64,000 nucleotides of DNA from Streptomyces endocoffeicus (GCF_016741935.1 NZ_JAERRG010000004.1:434001-498000), one strand, 5' to 3'; numbered from the stretch's first letter, positions 26,126 through 35,455 are shown. The notes: generated by a model from the sequence alone, not told the origin. Program-made: numbers and translations.

Positions 26126-27016
26126 ATGGCCGAGTTGGAGATCCGCGAGCTGGAGTGCTTCCTCGTGCTGAGCGAGGAGCTCCATTTCGGCCGCGCGGCG
26201 GAGCGGTTATACGTCTCGCAGAGCCGGGTGAGCCAGCTGCTGCGGAACCTGGAGCGCCGGATCGGCGCCCGATTGCTGGAGCGCACCAGCCGCCGGGCGC
26301 GGCTGACCCCGCTCGGCGAGCGGTTCCTGGCCGAGCTCCGGCCCGCCTACGCGGCGCTGTACGGGGCCTTCGAGAGCGCCCGCGGAGCGGCGCGCGGGGT
26401 GGACGGCGTGCTGCGGATCGGGTTCCAGGGAGCCGCCAACGAACGGGTGACCGCGGCCATCGCGGCCTTCCGGGAGCGCCATCCCGCCTGTGAACCGACG
26501 ACCGTGGAGATCCCGCTGGCCGATCCGTTCGGCGCGGTGCGGGCCGGTGAGGTGGACGCCGCGATCGTCTGCCTGCCGGTGGCCGAGCCCGATCTGGTCC
26601 TCGGCCCGGTCTTCTCCAAGCAGCCGCAGACCGTGGTGGTCTCGGCCCGCCATCCGTTCGCGGGCCGCGGCCGGGTGGACGCCGAGGCGCTGGCCGACTG
26701 CCCGCTGATCGGCCCGTCCGCCCCCGCGCCGCGCTACTGGCACGACGCGATGGCGCCCGCCGTCACCCCCGGCGGGCGGCCCATCCCGCGCGGGCCTCTG
26801 GTGCACACGCTCCAGGAGGGGCTGGCGGCGGTCGCGGCGGGCCTGGGCGGGATGCTGCTGTGCGCCCCGACGGCGGAGTACCACCGCCGCCGGGACATCA
26901 CCTTCGTAGCGGTCGAGGGGGTGCCGGACTCGATGCTCGGCCTGGTGTGGCGGCGGGCGGACGAGACCGCGCGGCTACGGGCGTTCGGGCGGGCGGTGGA
27001 GGAGCTGTGCGCTTAG
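26126..27016 (+). CDS. LysR-family transcriptional regulator
   Basis: 296 residues, the usual LysR length. The N-terminal winged helix is plain: MAELEIRELECFLVLSEELHFGRAAERLYVSQSRVSQLLRNLE (shown in part), followed by GARLLERTSRRARLTPLGERFL. The C-terminal two-lobed sensor domain includes RIGFQGAANERVTAAI and GLAAVAAGLGGMLL. It is divergent from the MFS gene ending at 24763, the classic arrangement for a regulator of a drug exporter. The 118-base gap holds the palindrome ACAGCTGT at 26019-26026, a possible binding core. Confidence 0.88.
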   Translation: MAELEIRELECFLVLSEELHFGRAAERLYVSQSRVSQLLRNLERRIGARLLERTSRRARLTPLGERFLAELRPAYAALYGAFESARGAARGVDGVLRIGFQGAANERVTAAIAAFRERHPACEPTTVEIPLADPFGAVRAGEVDAAIVCLPVAEPDLVLGPVFSKQPQTVVVSARHPFAGRGRVDAEALADCPLIGPSAPAPRYWHDAMAPAVTPGGRPIPRGPLVHTLQEGLAAVAAGLGGMLLCAPTAEYHRRRDITFVAVEGVPDSMLGLVWRRADETARLRAFGRAVEELCA

Positions 27017-27185
27017 GCGGCGGCTTTCCCCTCCCCGCCCCTTCCCGCTACCAGGGGCTTCGCCCCTGGACCCCGGGGTTAAGGGGCGGAGCCCCCCACG
27101 CAGCTGAGCCGCATATCGTCAGGTGTCGGGAAGGGGCGGGGAGGGGAGCGGCCCACCGCGGGCGTCACGATCCGCCGGACGGCCC
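27017..27185. repeat. GC-rich intergenic repeat element, copy 1
   Basis: The 20-base core CCCCTCCCCGCCCCTTCCCG (27028-27047) is inverted perfectly at 27127-27146. Between the arms lies GC-rich sequence with GGGGCTTCGCCCC-type small palindromes. The element fills the whole gap between two convergent genes and could form a large hairpin. Related copies occur near 30228 and 60190. Confidence 0.75.
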
Positions 27186-27698
27186 CTAGCCCACATCCCT
27201 GCGCATGCACACCCGTGGCCAGCGGTCCAGCCCATGACCGGCCTCGCTGCGCCGGATCTCGCGCAGGCCGGGGGTCAGCTCGGCCTCGGTCAGGGCCCGG
27301 AAGCCGCATCGCGCGGCGTAGTACGGGGCGTTCCAGGCCACGTCGACGAAGGTGGTCAGGGTGAGTGCGGGGACGCCGTCGCCCGCGGCCCGCGCCGCGA
27401 TGTGGTCGATCAGGGCCCGTCCCACGCCACGGCGGGCGCTGTCGGGATGGACCGAGATCTGCTCGATATGGATGTTTCCGTCGACGGGGTCGGTGATCAG
27501 GTACGCCATCGCCCGGTCGGCGTCGTCCACCGCGACCCAGGCCCGTCCGGTGCGCTGGTAGCGGCTCAGCTCTTCCAGGCTCAGGGGCTCGTCATCGGCG
27601 ACTTCGTCCATTCCGATGTCCCGGAAGCAGAGTCCGGCGGCGCGCTCTATGTCCTGGAGGACGGGGAGTTCTTCACTGGTGCTCGTTCGAATCCGCAC
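27186..27698 (-). CDS. GNAT-family N-acetyltransferase
   Basis: The protein is about 170 residues from GTG 27698 (VRIRTSTSEELPVLQDIE), with GGAGG eleven bases upstream. The acetyl-CoA site is visible as ISVHPDSARRGVGRALID (motif A, with the RRGVG pyrophosphate loop), followed by a C-terminal APYYAARCGF. The substrate cannot be deduced. The frame is open 30 codons further upstream but that part looks non-coding. Confidence 0.85.
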   Translation of the reverse strand: MRIRTSTSEELPVLQDIERAAGLCFRDIGMDEVADDEPLSLEELSRYQRTGRAWVAVDDADRAMAYLITDPVDGNIHIEQISVHPDSARRGVGRALIDHIAARAAGDGVPALTLTTFVDVAWNAPYYAARCGFRALTEAELTPGLREIRRSEAGHGLDRWPRVCMRRDVG

Positions 27699-27969
27699 CC
27701 CACCATCATCCTCCGGAACGCCGGAACAAAGGCGTGCCCCCCACCGCCGTGGAGAGCACCCTTCGGCCGTTCCTTCATATGAACGCATATGAACGCCACC
27801 GGACCGAGGTCACCCCAATGACCTCGGCCTTCTTCGCTGGCGGTGATCATGAATCTACCAAGGACGGGGCGCCGGGGCGAGGTTGAGGGGGTGTCACCTG
27901 TGATTTCCCCGCGTCCTCCACGCCCTCCACGCCCTCCGTGCCTCCGGCGCACCCCGCGCCCCGGTGCCC

Positions 27970-29088
27970 TCACGCCTGCGCCTCGGCCGCCGCCCCCTCC
28001 GCGATGGCCTCGTCCACCTCGCCCGTGCGCGCCGACTCCTCCGCCGCGAAGCGCTGCTGGTCCAGCCGCTCGGCCAGCTCCTCGTCCTGGTGCATCAGCA
28101 GGTCGAGGTTGCTGTCGCCCAGCTCCAGCACGCCCATGTCGACATACGCCCGCTGGAGCCGCTCGCCCCACAGCCCGATGTCCTTCACACACGGCACGAT
28201 CCGGCTGAAGAGCAGCTTGCGGAACATGTGCAGGAACTCCGACTGCTCGCAGTACTCCTCGGCCTCGGCCTTCGGGATGCCGAAGTTCTCCAGGACCTCC
28301 ACGCCGCGCAGCCGGTCGCGCATCAAGTAGCAGCCCTCGATGACGAATTCCTCGCGTTCGCGCAGCTCCGCGTCGCTCAGCTGCCGGTAGTAGTCGCGCA
28401 GCGCCATCCGGCCGAAGGCGACATGGCGGGCCTCGTCCTGCATGACGTAGGCGAGGATCTGCTGGGGCAGCGGCTTGTCGGTGGTGTCGCGGATGAGGCC
28501 GAACGCGGCGAGCGCGAGGCCCTCGATGAGCACCTGCATGCCCAGGTAGGCCATGTCCCAGCGGGAGTCGCGGAGGGTGTCGCCGAGGAGGGTCCGCAGA
28601 TCGGTGTTGATGGGGTAGACCGTGCCGAGCTTGTCGTGCAGGAAACGGCCGTACAGCTCGGCGTGGCGCGCCTCGTCCATGGTCTGGGTCGCGGAGTAGA
28701 ACTTGGCGTCGAGGTCGGGCGCGGCCTCCACGATCCGGGCCGCGCACACCATCGCGCCCTGTTCGCCGTGGAGGAACTGGCTGAACTGCCAGGCGGCGAC
28801 GTGATGGCGCAGCTCGCCCTTGTCCCGGTCGGTCATCCGGTCCCAGTGGCGGGTGCCGTAGAGGGCGAGCGACTCATCGGGGGTGCCCAGCGGATCGTAC
28901 GGGTCCACGTCCAGGCCCCAGTCGATCCGCTTGACCGCGTCCCACTGCTTGTCCTTGCCCTTCTGGTAGAGGGCGAGCAGCCGGGCCCGGTGGTCGTCGT
29001 ACTCCCAGCTGAATCGGGCGGCGCCGCCGGCGGGCACCTGCCAGAGGGGGTCTCCGGGATCCATCGCGTAGAGCTCTTGCGTCGCCAC
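27970..29088 (-). CDS. Ferritin-like diiron protein
   Basis: 372 residues, mainly helical. It has two diiron-carboxylate signatures, TMDEARHAELYGRFL and MQDEARHVAFGRMAL, each supplying the Glu-x-x-His ligands of a ferritin-like four-helix bundle. Earlier WQFSQFLHGEQGAM and the second-shell Glu at IEGLAL complete the site. AAGGAGGCGTCG precedes GTG 29088. It is divergent from an AurF-like diiron gene, with about 190 bases between them. Oxygen-dependent oxidation of an unknown substrate is likely. Confidence 0.8.
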   Translation of the reverse strand: MATQELYAMDPGDPLWQVPAGGAARFSWEYDDHRARLLALYQKGKDKQWDAVKRIDWGLDVDPYDPLGTPDESLALYGTRHWDRMTDRDKGELRHHVAAWQFSQFLHGEQGAMVCAARIVEAAPDLDAKFYSATQTMDEARHAELYGRFLHDKLGTVYPINTDLRTLLGDTLRDSRWDMAYLGMQVLIEGLALAAFGLIRDTTDKPLPQQILAYVMQDEARHVAFGRMALRDYYRQLSDAELREREEFVIEGCYLMRDRLRGVEVLENFGIPKAEAEEYCEQSEFLHMFRKLLFSRIVPCVKDIGLWGERLQRAYVDMGVLELGDSNLDLLMHQDEELAERLDQQRFAAEESARTGEVDEAIAEGAAAEAQA

Positions 29089-29183
29089 CGACGCCTCCTT
29101 CGCCTCGCTCCCCCGTGAACGGATGCGTACTCGGCAGGCTCACACGTCCGTTACTCGGCGGTCAATAAGACCTCCGCAAGGGA

Positions 29184-29215
29184 TTGACGGCCTTGCTGAC
29201 ACGGAGTCTCATAAG
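29184..29215 (+). promoter_or_regulatory. Weak promoter candidate for the AurF-like gene
   Basis: TTGACG at 29184-29189 is a good -35 match. CATAAG at 29210-29215 is a poor -10 match, and the spacer of about 20 bases is long. It lies about 65 bases before ATG 29280. Tentative. Confidence 0.25.
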
Positions 29216-29279
29216 AGGTATCCGCCGGTAACCGTTCCCACCGGCGTCTGTCCGAGCCATCAGTGAGGTGCCCTCGACG

Positions 29280-30209
29280 ATGTCCACCATGACCGAACCA
29301 CCCGCGCTCAGGGACGCGCTCGGGCTGATCAAGGACCGCGAACGGGTCGCGGAGCGGCTGCTCCAGTCCTCCGCCAAGCACTCCTTCGACCCCGACACCG
29401 AACTGGACTGGGACGCGCCGTTCGAGCCCGGCAAGTGGTTCTGGCCACCGGAGCTGGTGTCGCTCTACGACACGCCCATGTGGCGCCGGATGTCGGAGGA
29501 GCAGCGGCTGCTGCTGTCCCAGCACGAGGCGGCGGCCCTCGCCTCCCTGGGCATATGGTTCGAGATCATCCTGATCCAGCTGCTCACCCGGCACATCTAC
29601 GACAAGCCCGCGACCAGCGCTCATGTGCGGTACGCGCTCACCGAGATCGCCGATGAGTGCCGTCACTCCAAGATGTTCGCGCGGCTGATCACCAAGGGCG
29701 GCACCCCGGCGTATCCGGTCGCGCCGCTCCACCACAACCTGGGCCGGTTCTTCAAGACGTTCTCCACCACGCCCGGTTCGTTCACCGCGACCCTCCTCGG
29801 CGAGGAGATCCTGGACTGGATGCAGCGGCTGACCTTCCCCGACGAGCGCGTTCAGCCGCTGATTCGCGGGGTGACCCGGATCCATGTGGTCGAGGAGGCC
29901 CGCCATGTGCGGTACGCGCGCGAGGAGCTGCGCCGCCAGATGCTGCGGGCGCCGCGCTGGGAGGCGGGGCTGACCCGGATCGGTTCGGGGGAGTTCTCCC
30001 GGATCTTCTCGCAGGCGTTCATCAACCCCAAGGTCTATACGGACGTGGGACTCGACCGCCGCGCGGCCGTCGCTCAAGTGCGGGCCAGCGCGCATCGGGG
30101 CGAGGTGATGCGCAACGGCGCCCGCAAGCTCACGGAATTCCTCGATGACGTCGGGGTGATGCGGGGCGTGGGCCGCCGGCTGTGGAAGAGCTCGGGGCTG
30201 CTGGCCTAG
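29280..30209 (+). CDS. AurF-like diiron oxygenase
   Basis: About 309 residues in the AurF (p-aminobenzoate N-oxygenase) family. The diiron ligands are visible as EIADECRHSKMFARLI (E-x-x-x-C-R-H) and VVEEARHVRYAREEL, with a further Glu at GEEILDWMQ. I chose ATG 29280 (MSTMTEPPALRD) because TGAGGTG lies about ten bases upstream; GTG 29268 is in the same frame. The paired ferritin-like gene and the TetR gene that follows suggest one functional unit. The substrate is unknown. Confidence 0.82.
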   Translation: MSTMTEPPALRDALGLIKDRERVAERLLQSSAKHSFDPDTELDWDAPFEPGKWFWPPELVSLYDTPMWRRMSEEQRLLLSQHEAAALASLGIWFEIILIQLLTRHIYDKPATSAHVRYALTEIADECRHSKMFARLITKGGTPAYPVAPLHHNLGRFFKTFSTTPGSFTATLLGEEILDWMQRLTFPDERVQPLIRGVTRIHVVEEARHVRYAREELRRQMLRAPRWEAGLTRIGSGEFSRIFSQAFINPKVYTDVGLDRRAAVAQVRASAHRGEVMRNGARKLTEFLDDVGVMRGVGRRLWKSSGLLA

Positions 30210-30545
30210 GCGGCGCCTGACGGATCGCGGTGCCTGCGGCGGGCTGTTCCCCTCCCCGCCCCTTCCCTCAACTGGGGCTCCGCCCCAGACCCCGCTCCTC
30301 AATCGCCGGAGGGGCTGGGAGGCGGGCTTCGGCCCAGACCCCGCTCCTCAAACGCCGGAGGGGCTGGAAGGCGGGGCTCCGCCCCCAGACCCGGGGCCCA
30401 GGGGCGAAGCCCCTGCCACGCGGCGGACACCCCGTAGGGCTGGGGCCAGGGGGCATCGGCCGCCGGGCCAGGGGGCATTGGGCCGCCGGGCCCAGGGGCG
30501 CGTTCGGGCCGGACCCGAGGGCCCATCCGGGTCGGACCGAAGGGG
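30210..30545. repeat. GC-rich intergenic repeat element, copy 2
   Basis: This gap carries the shared core CCCCTCCCCGCCCCTTCCC and GGGGCTCCGCCCCAGACCCC units. CTCAATCGCCGGAGGGGCTGG and its close copy CTCAAACGCCGGAGGGGCTGG occur about 55 bases apart. No gene is seen. The promoter of the TetR gene must lie in or right after it. Confidence 0.65.
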
Positions 30546-30584
30546 GCATCCGCTTCGTAACGATGGGCGGTTACGCTGCCAGGC

Positions 30585-31466
30585 ATGACGACAGGCAGCG
30601 GCACCGCACCGGCGCCCCCGGAGGCAACACCCCCGGCGGAGGCGAGTGCCGCCGCGCGCCCGGCGGCGGAACCCCCGGCCACCGCGAGCCCATCGGCCAT
30701 CGCGCGGCCCCCGGACACCGCGAGCCCATCGGCCACCGCGAGCCCACCGGCCGCGCGCCGGGGCAGCTACCGCAGGCTGAGCGTCGAGGCGCGGCGCGCC
30801 GAACTCCTCACCGCCGCGCTCGTCCTCTTCGCCCACCGCGCGCCCGAGGAGGTATCGCTGGACGATGTGGCCTCGGCCGCCGGGGCCTCCCGTCCGCTGG
30901 TCTACCGCTACTTCCCGGGCGGCAAGCAGCAGTTGTACGAGGCCGCGCTGCGCAGCGCCGCCGATGAGCTGGAACGGTGCTTCGAGGAGCCCAGGAACGG
31001 TCCGCTCAGCGCCCGGCTGAGCCGGGTGCTGGACCGCTATCTGGCCTTCGTGGACGAGCACGACGCGGGGTTCAGCGCGCTGTTGCAGAGCGGCAGCGTG
31101 GCCGAGACCTCGCACACGAACGCGATCGTGGACGAGGTGCGGCGGGCAGCGGCCGAGGAGATCCTGCTCCATCTGGCGGTCAAGGAGCCCGGTGCGCGGC
31201 TGCGGATGATGGTGCGCACCTGGATCACGGCCGTCGAGGCGGCCTCGTTGATCTGGCTGGACGAGGAGAAGCGGCCGTCGCCGGCGGAGCTGCGCGACTG
31301 GCTGGTGGACCAGTTCGTGGCCATGCTGACCGCCACCGCGGCCACCGATCCGCAGACGGCCCGGGTGATGAAGGCCGCGCTCAGGATGGAGCCCGCCGAG
31401 GGGCCGGTCGGGCGGCTGGCGCGCCGCGTGGTGCCCTCGCTGGGCGAGGCGTCGCATCTCCTGTGA
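30585..31466 (+). CDS. TetR-family regulator with long disordered N-terminus
   Basis: 293 residues. The first 60 are Ala/Pro/Ser/Thr-rich with repeated ATASPSA-like units. A TetR helix-turn-helix follows: RRAELLTAALVLFAHR, VSLDDVASAAGASRPLVYRYFPGG (in part), and the all-helical ligand domain. TetR proteins usually start just before the HTH, so the tail is unusual. The stop overlaps the next gene's first possible start (GTGA at 31463). It probably controls the diiron genes next to it, by position. Confidence 0.82.
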   Translation: MTTGSGTAPAPPEATPPAEASAAARPAAEPPATASPSAIARPPDTASPSATASPPAARRGSYRRLSVEARRAELLTAALVLFAHRAPEEVSLDDVASAAGASRPLVYRYFPGGKQQLYEAALRSAADELERCFEEPRNGPLSARLSRVLDRYLAFVDEHDAGFSALLQSGSVAETSHTNAIVDEVRRAAAEEILLHLAVKEPGARLRMMVRTWITAVEAASLIWLDEEKRPSPAELRDWLVDQFVAMLTATAATDPQTARVMKAALRMEPAEGPVGRLARRVVPSLGEASHLL

Positions 31467-31837
31467 CGAGCGCGGCCGGTGAGACGTACGGTCGCGGCGA
31501 GACAGACGGTCGCGGCGAGACGAACGGCCGCGGTGAGACGAACGGTCGTCGTGAGACGTACGGTCGTGCCGTGAGAAGCGAGGAGACGCCCTTCGTGGGC
31601 GGGCCGCTGGACGGCCGGGTGCTGTCGGTGCTGGTCGGCCTCACGGGCCAGCCGCCGAAGACCTACGAGGTGCCGGTGGAGGACGAGGCGGGCGGGCCGC
31701 CGACGGTGTATGTCTACCGCAGGGTTCCCGCCGCCACCTCCAAGCGGCTGGGCCTGGTCCGGGGCTGGGCCTATGAGTACGACCCGGAGGGGAAGCCGGG
31801 TGGCGGGCCGAAGTGGCCGTGGTCCAAGCCGAACTGA
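31463..31837 (+). CDS. Small conserved-looking protein with N-terminal repeat, start uncertain
   Basis: The C-terminal 90 residues look real: EETPFVGGPLDGRVLSVLVG, then VPVEDEAGGPPTVYVYRRVP and WAYEYDPEGKPGGGPKWPW, a compact beta-rich protein ending in PKWPW. From GTG 31463 (overlapping the TetR stop) an 18-base tandem array encodes GETNGR-type repeats. GTG 31571, right after the array, gives about 88 residues and may be the true start. Neither start has a clear ribosome site. Function unknown. Confidence 0.55.
   Translation: MTSAAGETYGRGETDGRGETNGRGETNGRRETYGRAVRSEETPFVGGPLDGRVLSVLVGLTGQPPKTYEVPVEDEAGGPPTVYVYRRVPAATSKRLGLVRGWAYEYDPEGKPGGGPKWPWSKPN
31481..31570. repeat. 18-base tandem repeat, five copies
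   Basis: Five units of GAGACGNACGGTCGCGGC type (31481-31498, 31499-31516, 31517-31534, 31535-31552, 31553-31570), each diverged by a few bases. The array begins 15 bases after the TetR stop and ends exactly at GTG 31571. Confidence 0.9.
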
Positions 31838-31982
31838 CCGCCGGGCCGGGCGGACCGCCCGCCGGACGGGTGACCGGATTCGTCCGACTCGCCCACAATT
31901 CTCCTGAAGATACGAACGTCATGCCACGATCCCTGCTGAGCTGGACGCCGAACAGAGGCGTCTCGGAGCCGGAGGTGATCAC

Positions 31983-33278
31983 GTGTCAGGACGGATCGTG
32001 GGCTCGGTCTGCGCGGCGGCGATCACCGCGGCCGCCGCGCTGGTGCCCGCCGTTCCGGCGGCCAAGGCGTCGGCCGCCCCCGCCCGCCCCGCCGACCGGT
32101 CCGTGTCCGAGCTGCTGACGCAGCTCAAGACGCTGTACCGGAAGGCCGAGGTGGCGACGGAGGCGTACAACGCGACCGAGGAGAAGCTGTACAAGCAGCG
32201 CACCAGGACCCGGGAGCTCACGACCCAGCTCGTCCACGCCCGTATGGAGCTCGCCGTCAGCCATGACGACGCGGGGCGGCTGGCCCGCCGGCAGTACCAG
32301 GGCCACAGCGCGCTCTCCTCCTACAGTTTCCTGCTGACCCTGCTCACCCCGCATCCGGAGAACGCCGCAGACGAGGCGCGCGAGCTGGACCGGGCGGCCG
32401 GCCGCGAGGCCGTCCTGATCCAGCGGCTGACCAAGGGCGAGCGGCGCGCCGACACCATCGCCACCCGGGCGCGGACCGCGCTGGACAAACAGCTGTCCCT
32501 GGCGGCGAAGCGGAAGAAACAGCGGGACAAGGTGAAGAAGCAGCTCCGCTCCATCGAGAAGCTGCTGGCCGCGCTCAGCACCCGCCAGATCGCCCAGGTG
32601 GCGCAGCGCGAGCGCCAGGAGACCGCGAAGGCCCAGCGCAAACTGCTCGCCTCCGGCGCGCTCGGCCCCGCGAACGGCACCTCGAACGGCACCTCGAACG
32701 GCGCCGCGGGCCCGCCGGCCACCACGAACGGCGGCGCGAACGGCGGCACGAACGGCGGCACGGGCGCCGGCGCCGCCCCGGCCCCCGGAAGCGGCCGGGA
32801 CAACCCCGGGGCGGGCACCCCTTCCCCGGTGGCCACCGTCACCGCGCCCCGCCCCAACCCCCGCCCCCAGCAGTCCCCCGGCAGCCGCCCCGGAATGGCG
32901 TCCGCGGAGGCCGGGCGGCGGGCGCTCGCCTACGCGCTGAGCCAGATCGGCAAGCCGTACGTCTGGGGCGCCGAGGGGCCGAACTCCTTCGACTGCTCGG
33001 GGCTGACCTCCTCCGCCTGGGCGTATGCCGGGCGGACCATCCCGCGCACCAGCCAGGAGCAGTGGCGCCGGCTGCCACGGGTGCCGCTCAGCCAGCTGCG
33101 CCCCGGCGATCTGGTGATCTACTACAAGGGGGCGAGCCATGTGGCGATGTACGCGGGCAACGGCCAGGTGGTCCAGGCGCCGCGCCCCGGCCAGCGGGTG
33201 AAGCTCTCCCCGCTCGCCTCCAATCCGCTGCAGGGCGTGGTGCGCCCGGGTCCGGTCGCGGTGGCCAAGAAGCGGTGA
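31983..33278 (+). CDS. Secreted NlpC/P60 (C40) cell-wall hydrolase
   Basis: 431 residues: a signal peptide (residues 1-32, VCAAAITAAAALVPAVPAAKA), a long coiled coil (40-215), an Asn/Gly/Pro-rich linker with NGTSNG and GGTNGG repeats, then an NlpC/P60 domain. Catalytic residues are Cys338 (FDCSGL) and His386 (ASHVAMYAG). This is the RipA-like layout of actinomycete D,L-endopeptidases that cut peptidoglycan stem peptides at division. GGAGGTGATC, a perfect match to the 16S rRNA tail, lies just before GTG 31983. It converges on the flavin monooxygenase gene. Confidence 0.92.
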   Translation: MSGRIVGSVCAAAITAAAALVPAVPAAKASAAPARPADRSVSELLTQLKTLYRKAEVATEAYNATEEKLYKQRTRTRELTTQLVHARMELAVSHDDAGRLARRQYQGHSALSSYSFLLTLLTPHPENAADEARELDRAAGREAVLIQRLTKGERRADTIATRARTALDKQLSLAAKRKKQRDKVKKQLRSIEKLLAALSTRQIAQVAQRERQETAKAQRKLLASGALGPANGTSNGTSNGAAGPPATTNGGANGGTNGGTGAGAAPAPGSGRDNPGAGTPSPVATVTAPRPNPRPQQSPGSRPGMASAEAGRRALAYALSQIGKPYVWGAEGPNSFDCSGLTSSAWAYAGRTIPRTSQEQWRRLPRVPLSQLRPGDLVIYYKGASHVAMYAGNGQVVQAPRPGQRVKLSPLASNPLQGVVRPGPVAVAKKR

Positions 33279-33319
33279 CGGCCCCGGCGACGGCCCCGGC
33301 GACGGCTCCGGCGACGGCC
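33277..33319. repeat. 12-base tandem repeat starting in the NlpC/P60 stop codon
   Basis: GACGGCCCCGGC is repeated 3.6 times, beginning with the GA of the TGA stop (33276-33278). It fills the gap to the convergent StyA-like gene. Confidence 0.85.
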
Positions 33320-33323
33320 GGTG

Positions 33324-34712
33324 TCAGCGGAAGGACCGGACGGCCTCGGGCGCGTGGTCGTCCACCTCGGCCCCGTCGTCGGCCCCAGCCACATCATCGG
33401 CCGCGGCCACATCGTCGGCCGCGGCCTCGGCTTCAGCGGCCTCGGCTTCAGCCTCGGCGGCCTCGGCCTCCTCCCTGACCCCATCCAGATAGGCGGCCGT
33501 CTTCTCCGGCTCGTAGAAGAAGTTCTCGAAGTCGGAGGGGTCGTCGAAGCCGTTGGCGATGCGATGGGCGACGGCGGGGAAGGCGGACCCCGCGCCGAGG
33601 AGGTTCACGACGTGCTCCGGCGGCGGGGCCAGCATCGCGTTGGTCCACTTGGTGACGTGCCGCGCGCTCTCCCAGTAGCGGTCGAACGTCGTCCGCATCC
33701 ACTCCTCGTCGAACGGCCGGTCGCCGCGCTCGAGGATGCTCTCCAGATAGGCCGCCGCGCATTTGGCCGCGGAGTTGGAGCCCTGGCCGGTGATCGGGTC
33801 GTTGGCCACCACGACATCGGCCACGCCCAGAACCAGCCCGCCGCCCGGCAGCCGCCCGACCGGGTGGCGTACGGTCGGCGCGTACCGCCCGGACAGCGTG
33901 GCGCCCACGTCCGTCAGCTCGACCTTGGTGGCGCGCGCGTACTCCCAGGGCGTGAAGTGTTCCATCAGCTCCAGGACGCGCTCCAGGTGCTCCGAGGGGT
34001 CGGTGATGCCCTGGAACGCGTCGGCCGGACCGCCCGGGACGGTCTCCCAGAAGAGGATGTCGGCGCGGCCGCTGGTGGTGAGCGCGGGCATCACGAAGAG
34101 CTCGCCGACGCCGGGGACGAGATTGCAGCGCACCGCGTCGACGTCGGGGTGCTCGGGGCGCGGGCCGAGGCCGTGCACATAGGCGACCGCGAGGGCGCGC
34201 CGCGGGGTGTCGTACGGGGAGCGGGCGGCGTCCCGGTCGAAGAGCGAGACCAGTTCGCCCTTGCCCGCGGCCACCAGCACCAGGTCGTACTTCCTGATGA
34301 GGACGTCCAGGTCGGAGACGGCGGCGCCGTGGATGACCACCTGGCCGCCGCGCTGCTCGAACGTCTCCATCCAGCCGGCCATCTTGATCCGCTGGTCGAC
34401 GGACTGGGCATGGCCGTCGAGCCGGCCGACCCAGTCGACGACCCGCGGATGGCCCCCGGGAGCCGACGGCCCGGCGACCGAGACCCCGAGGCCCTCGACC
34501 CGCGGCGCCCGCTCCTCCCAGAAGTTGAGCCCCAGATCGCGCTCGTGGCCCAGCGCGGTGTGGAACATGCACTGGGTGGACATCACCCGCCCGCCGCGGA
34601 TCTCGTCGGCCGTCCGGTTGGACATCAGCGTGAGCTCGTAGCCCTGGGACTGGAGGCCGAGAGCGAGTTGGAGGCCGGACTGACCGGCACCCACGATGAG
34701 TATCGTCCGCAT
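33324..34712 (-). CDS. StyA-like FAD-dependent monooxygenase
   Basis: About 462 residues from ATG 34712. The N-terminal Rossmann motif RTILIVGAGQSGLQLALGL is followed by features of the styrene/indole monooxygenase family (GRVMSTQCMFHTALGHE; VANDPITGQGSNSA as the second FAD motif; TKWTNAM). The last 60 residues are an Ala/Glu/Asp-rich low-complexity tail, probably disordered. StyA enzymes use FADH2 from a separate reductase to epoxidise aromatic alkenes; no StyB is nearby. It lies 77 bases downstream of cvnD on the same strand and is probably its operon partner. Confidence 0.82.
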   Translation of the reverse strand: MRTILIVGAGQSGLQLALGLQSQGYELTLMSNRTADEIRGGRVMSTQCMFHTALGHERDLGLNFWEERAPRVEGLGVSVAGPSAPGGHPRVVDWVGRLDGHAQSVDQRIKMAGWMETFEQRGGQVVIHGAAVSDLDVLIRKYDLVLVAAGKGELVSLFDRDAARSPYDTPRRALAVAYVHGLGPRPEHPDVDAVRCNLVPGVGELFVMPALTTSGRADILFWETVPGGPADAFQGITDPSEHLERVLELMEHFTPWEYARATKVELTDVGATLSGRYAPTVRHPVGRLPGGGLVLGVADVVVANDPITGQGSNSAAKCAAAYLESILERGDRPFDEEWMRTTFDRYWESARHVTKWTNAMLAPPPEHVVNLLGAGSAFPAVAHRIANGFDDPSDFENFFYEPEKTAAYLDGVREEAEAAEAEAEAAEAEAAADDVAAADDVAGADDGAEVDDHAPEAVRSFR

Positions 34713-34789
34713 GGCTGTCGACTCTCCCTCACGCTCGGGCCGGAAAGCGGAACGGAGCATTCCATCCCACGGGCGGAGCAGAGGTTACG

Positions 34790-35455
34790 TCACTCGGGTG
34801 ACACGTCAACGGCGTGCCTCACCAGCGCCAGCAGCGCGTCCACGACCGCGATCCGGCGCCGGGCGTCCATCATCACCACGGGGACGGAAGACGCCACGGA
34901 GAGCGCGTCCCGTACGTCCTCGGCCTGGTAGAGCGGAGTCCCCTCGAAGTGGTTGACCGCCACCACATACGGCAGTCCGAGGCTCTCGAAGTAGTCCAGC
35001 GCCGGGAAGCTCTCGTCCAGGCGCCGGGTGTCGACCATCACCACCGCGCCGATGGCCCCGCGCATCAGGTCGTCCCACATGAACCAGAAGCGCTGCTGGC
35101 CGGGGGTGCCGAAGAGATACAGGACCAGATCGTTCTCCAGCGTGATCCGGCCGAAGTCCATCGCGACGGTGGTGGTCAGCTTCTCGGGCGTCGCCTCGAG
35201 GTCATCCACACTCTCGCTGGCCTGCGTCATCAGCGCTTCGGTCTGCAGCGGAGTGATCTCCGAAACCGCGCCGACGAAGGTCGTCTTGCCGACGCCGAAG
35301 CCTCCCGCTATCACGATCTTGGTGGCGATCGGCGCGCGGGAGCGGTCCGTCTGCCACCTCTGGAGCACCTCCTCGGCCCCGGGTATCCCGGCCCCGGGTA
35401 TCTCCGACGTCGCCGGCGGGGTCGCCGTGATCGTCTCAGAGCCTGCGAAGTCCAC
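34790..35455 (-). CDS. cvnD: CvnD, conservon small GTPase-like protein
   Basis: About 221 residues. The P-loop is GGFGVGKTTFVG, the G3 region is LYLFGTPGQQRFWF, and the G4-like position reads AVNHFEG instead of NKxD, as is normal for CvnD proteins. GTG 35455 overlaps the end of cvnC by 20 bases. Conservons are four-gene actinomycete operons thought to form a membrane-associated, GPCR-like signalling complex that influences development and secondary metabolism. CvnD is its nucleotide switch. Confidence 0.9.
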   Translation of the reverse strand: MDFAGSETITATPPATSEIPGAGIPGAEEVLQRWQTDRSRAPIATKIVIAGGFGVGKTTFVGAVSEITPLQTEALMTQASESVDDLEATPEKLTTTVAMDFGRITLENDLVLYLFGTPGQQRFWFMWDDLMRGAIGAVVMVDTRRLDESFPALDYFESLGLPYVVAVNHFEGTPLYQAEDVRDALSVASSVPVVMMDARRRIAVVDALLALVRHAVDVSPE

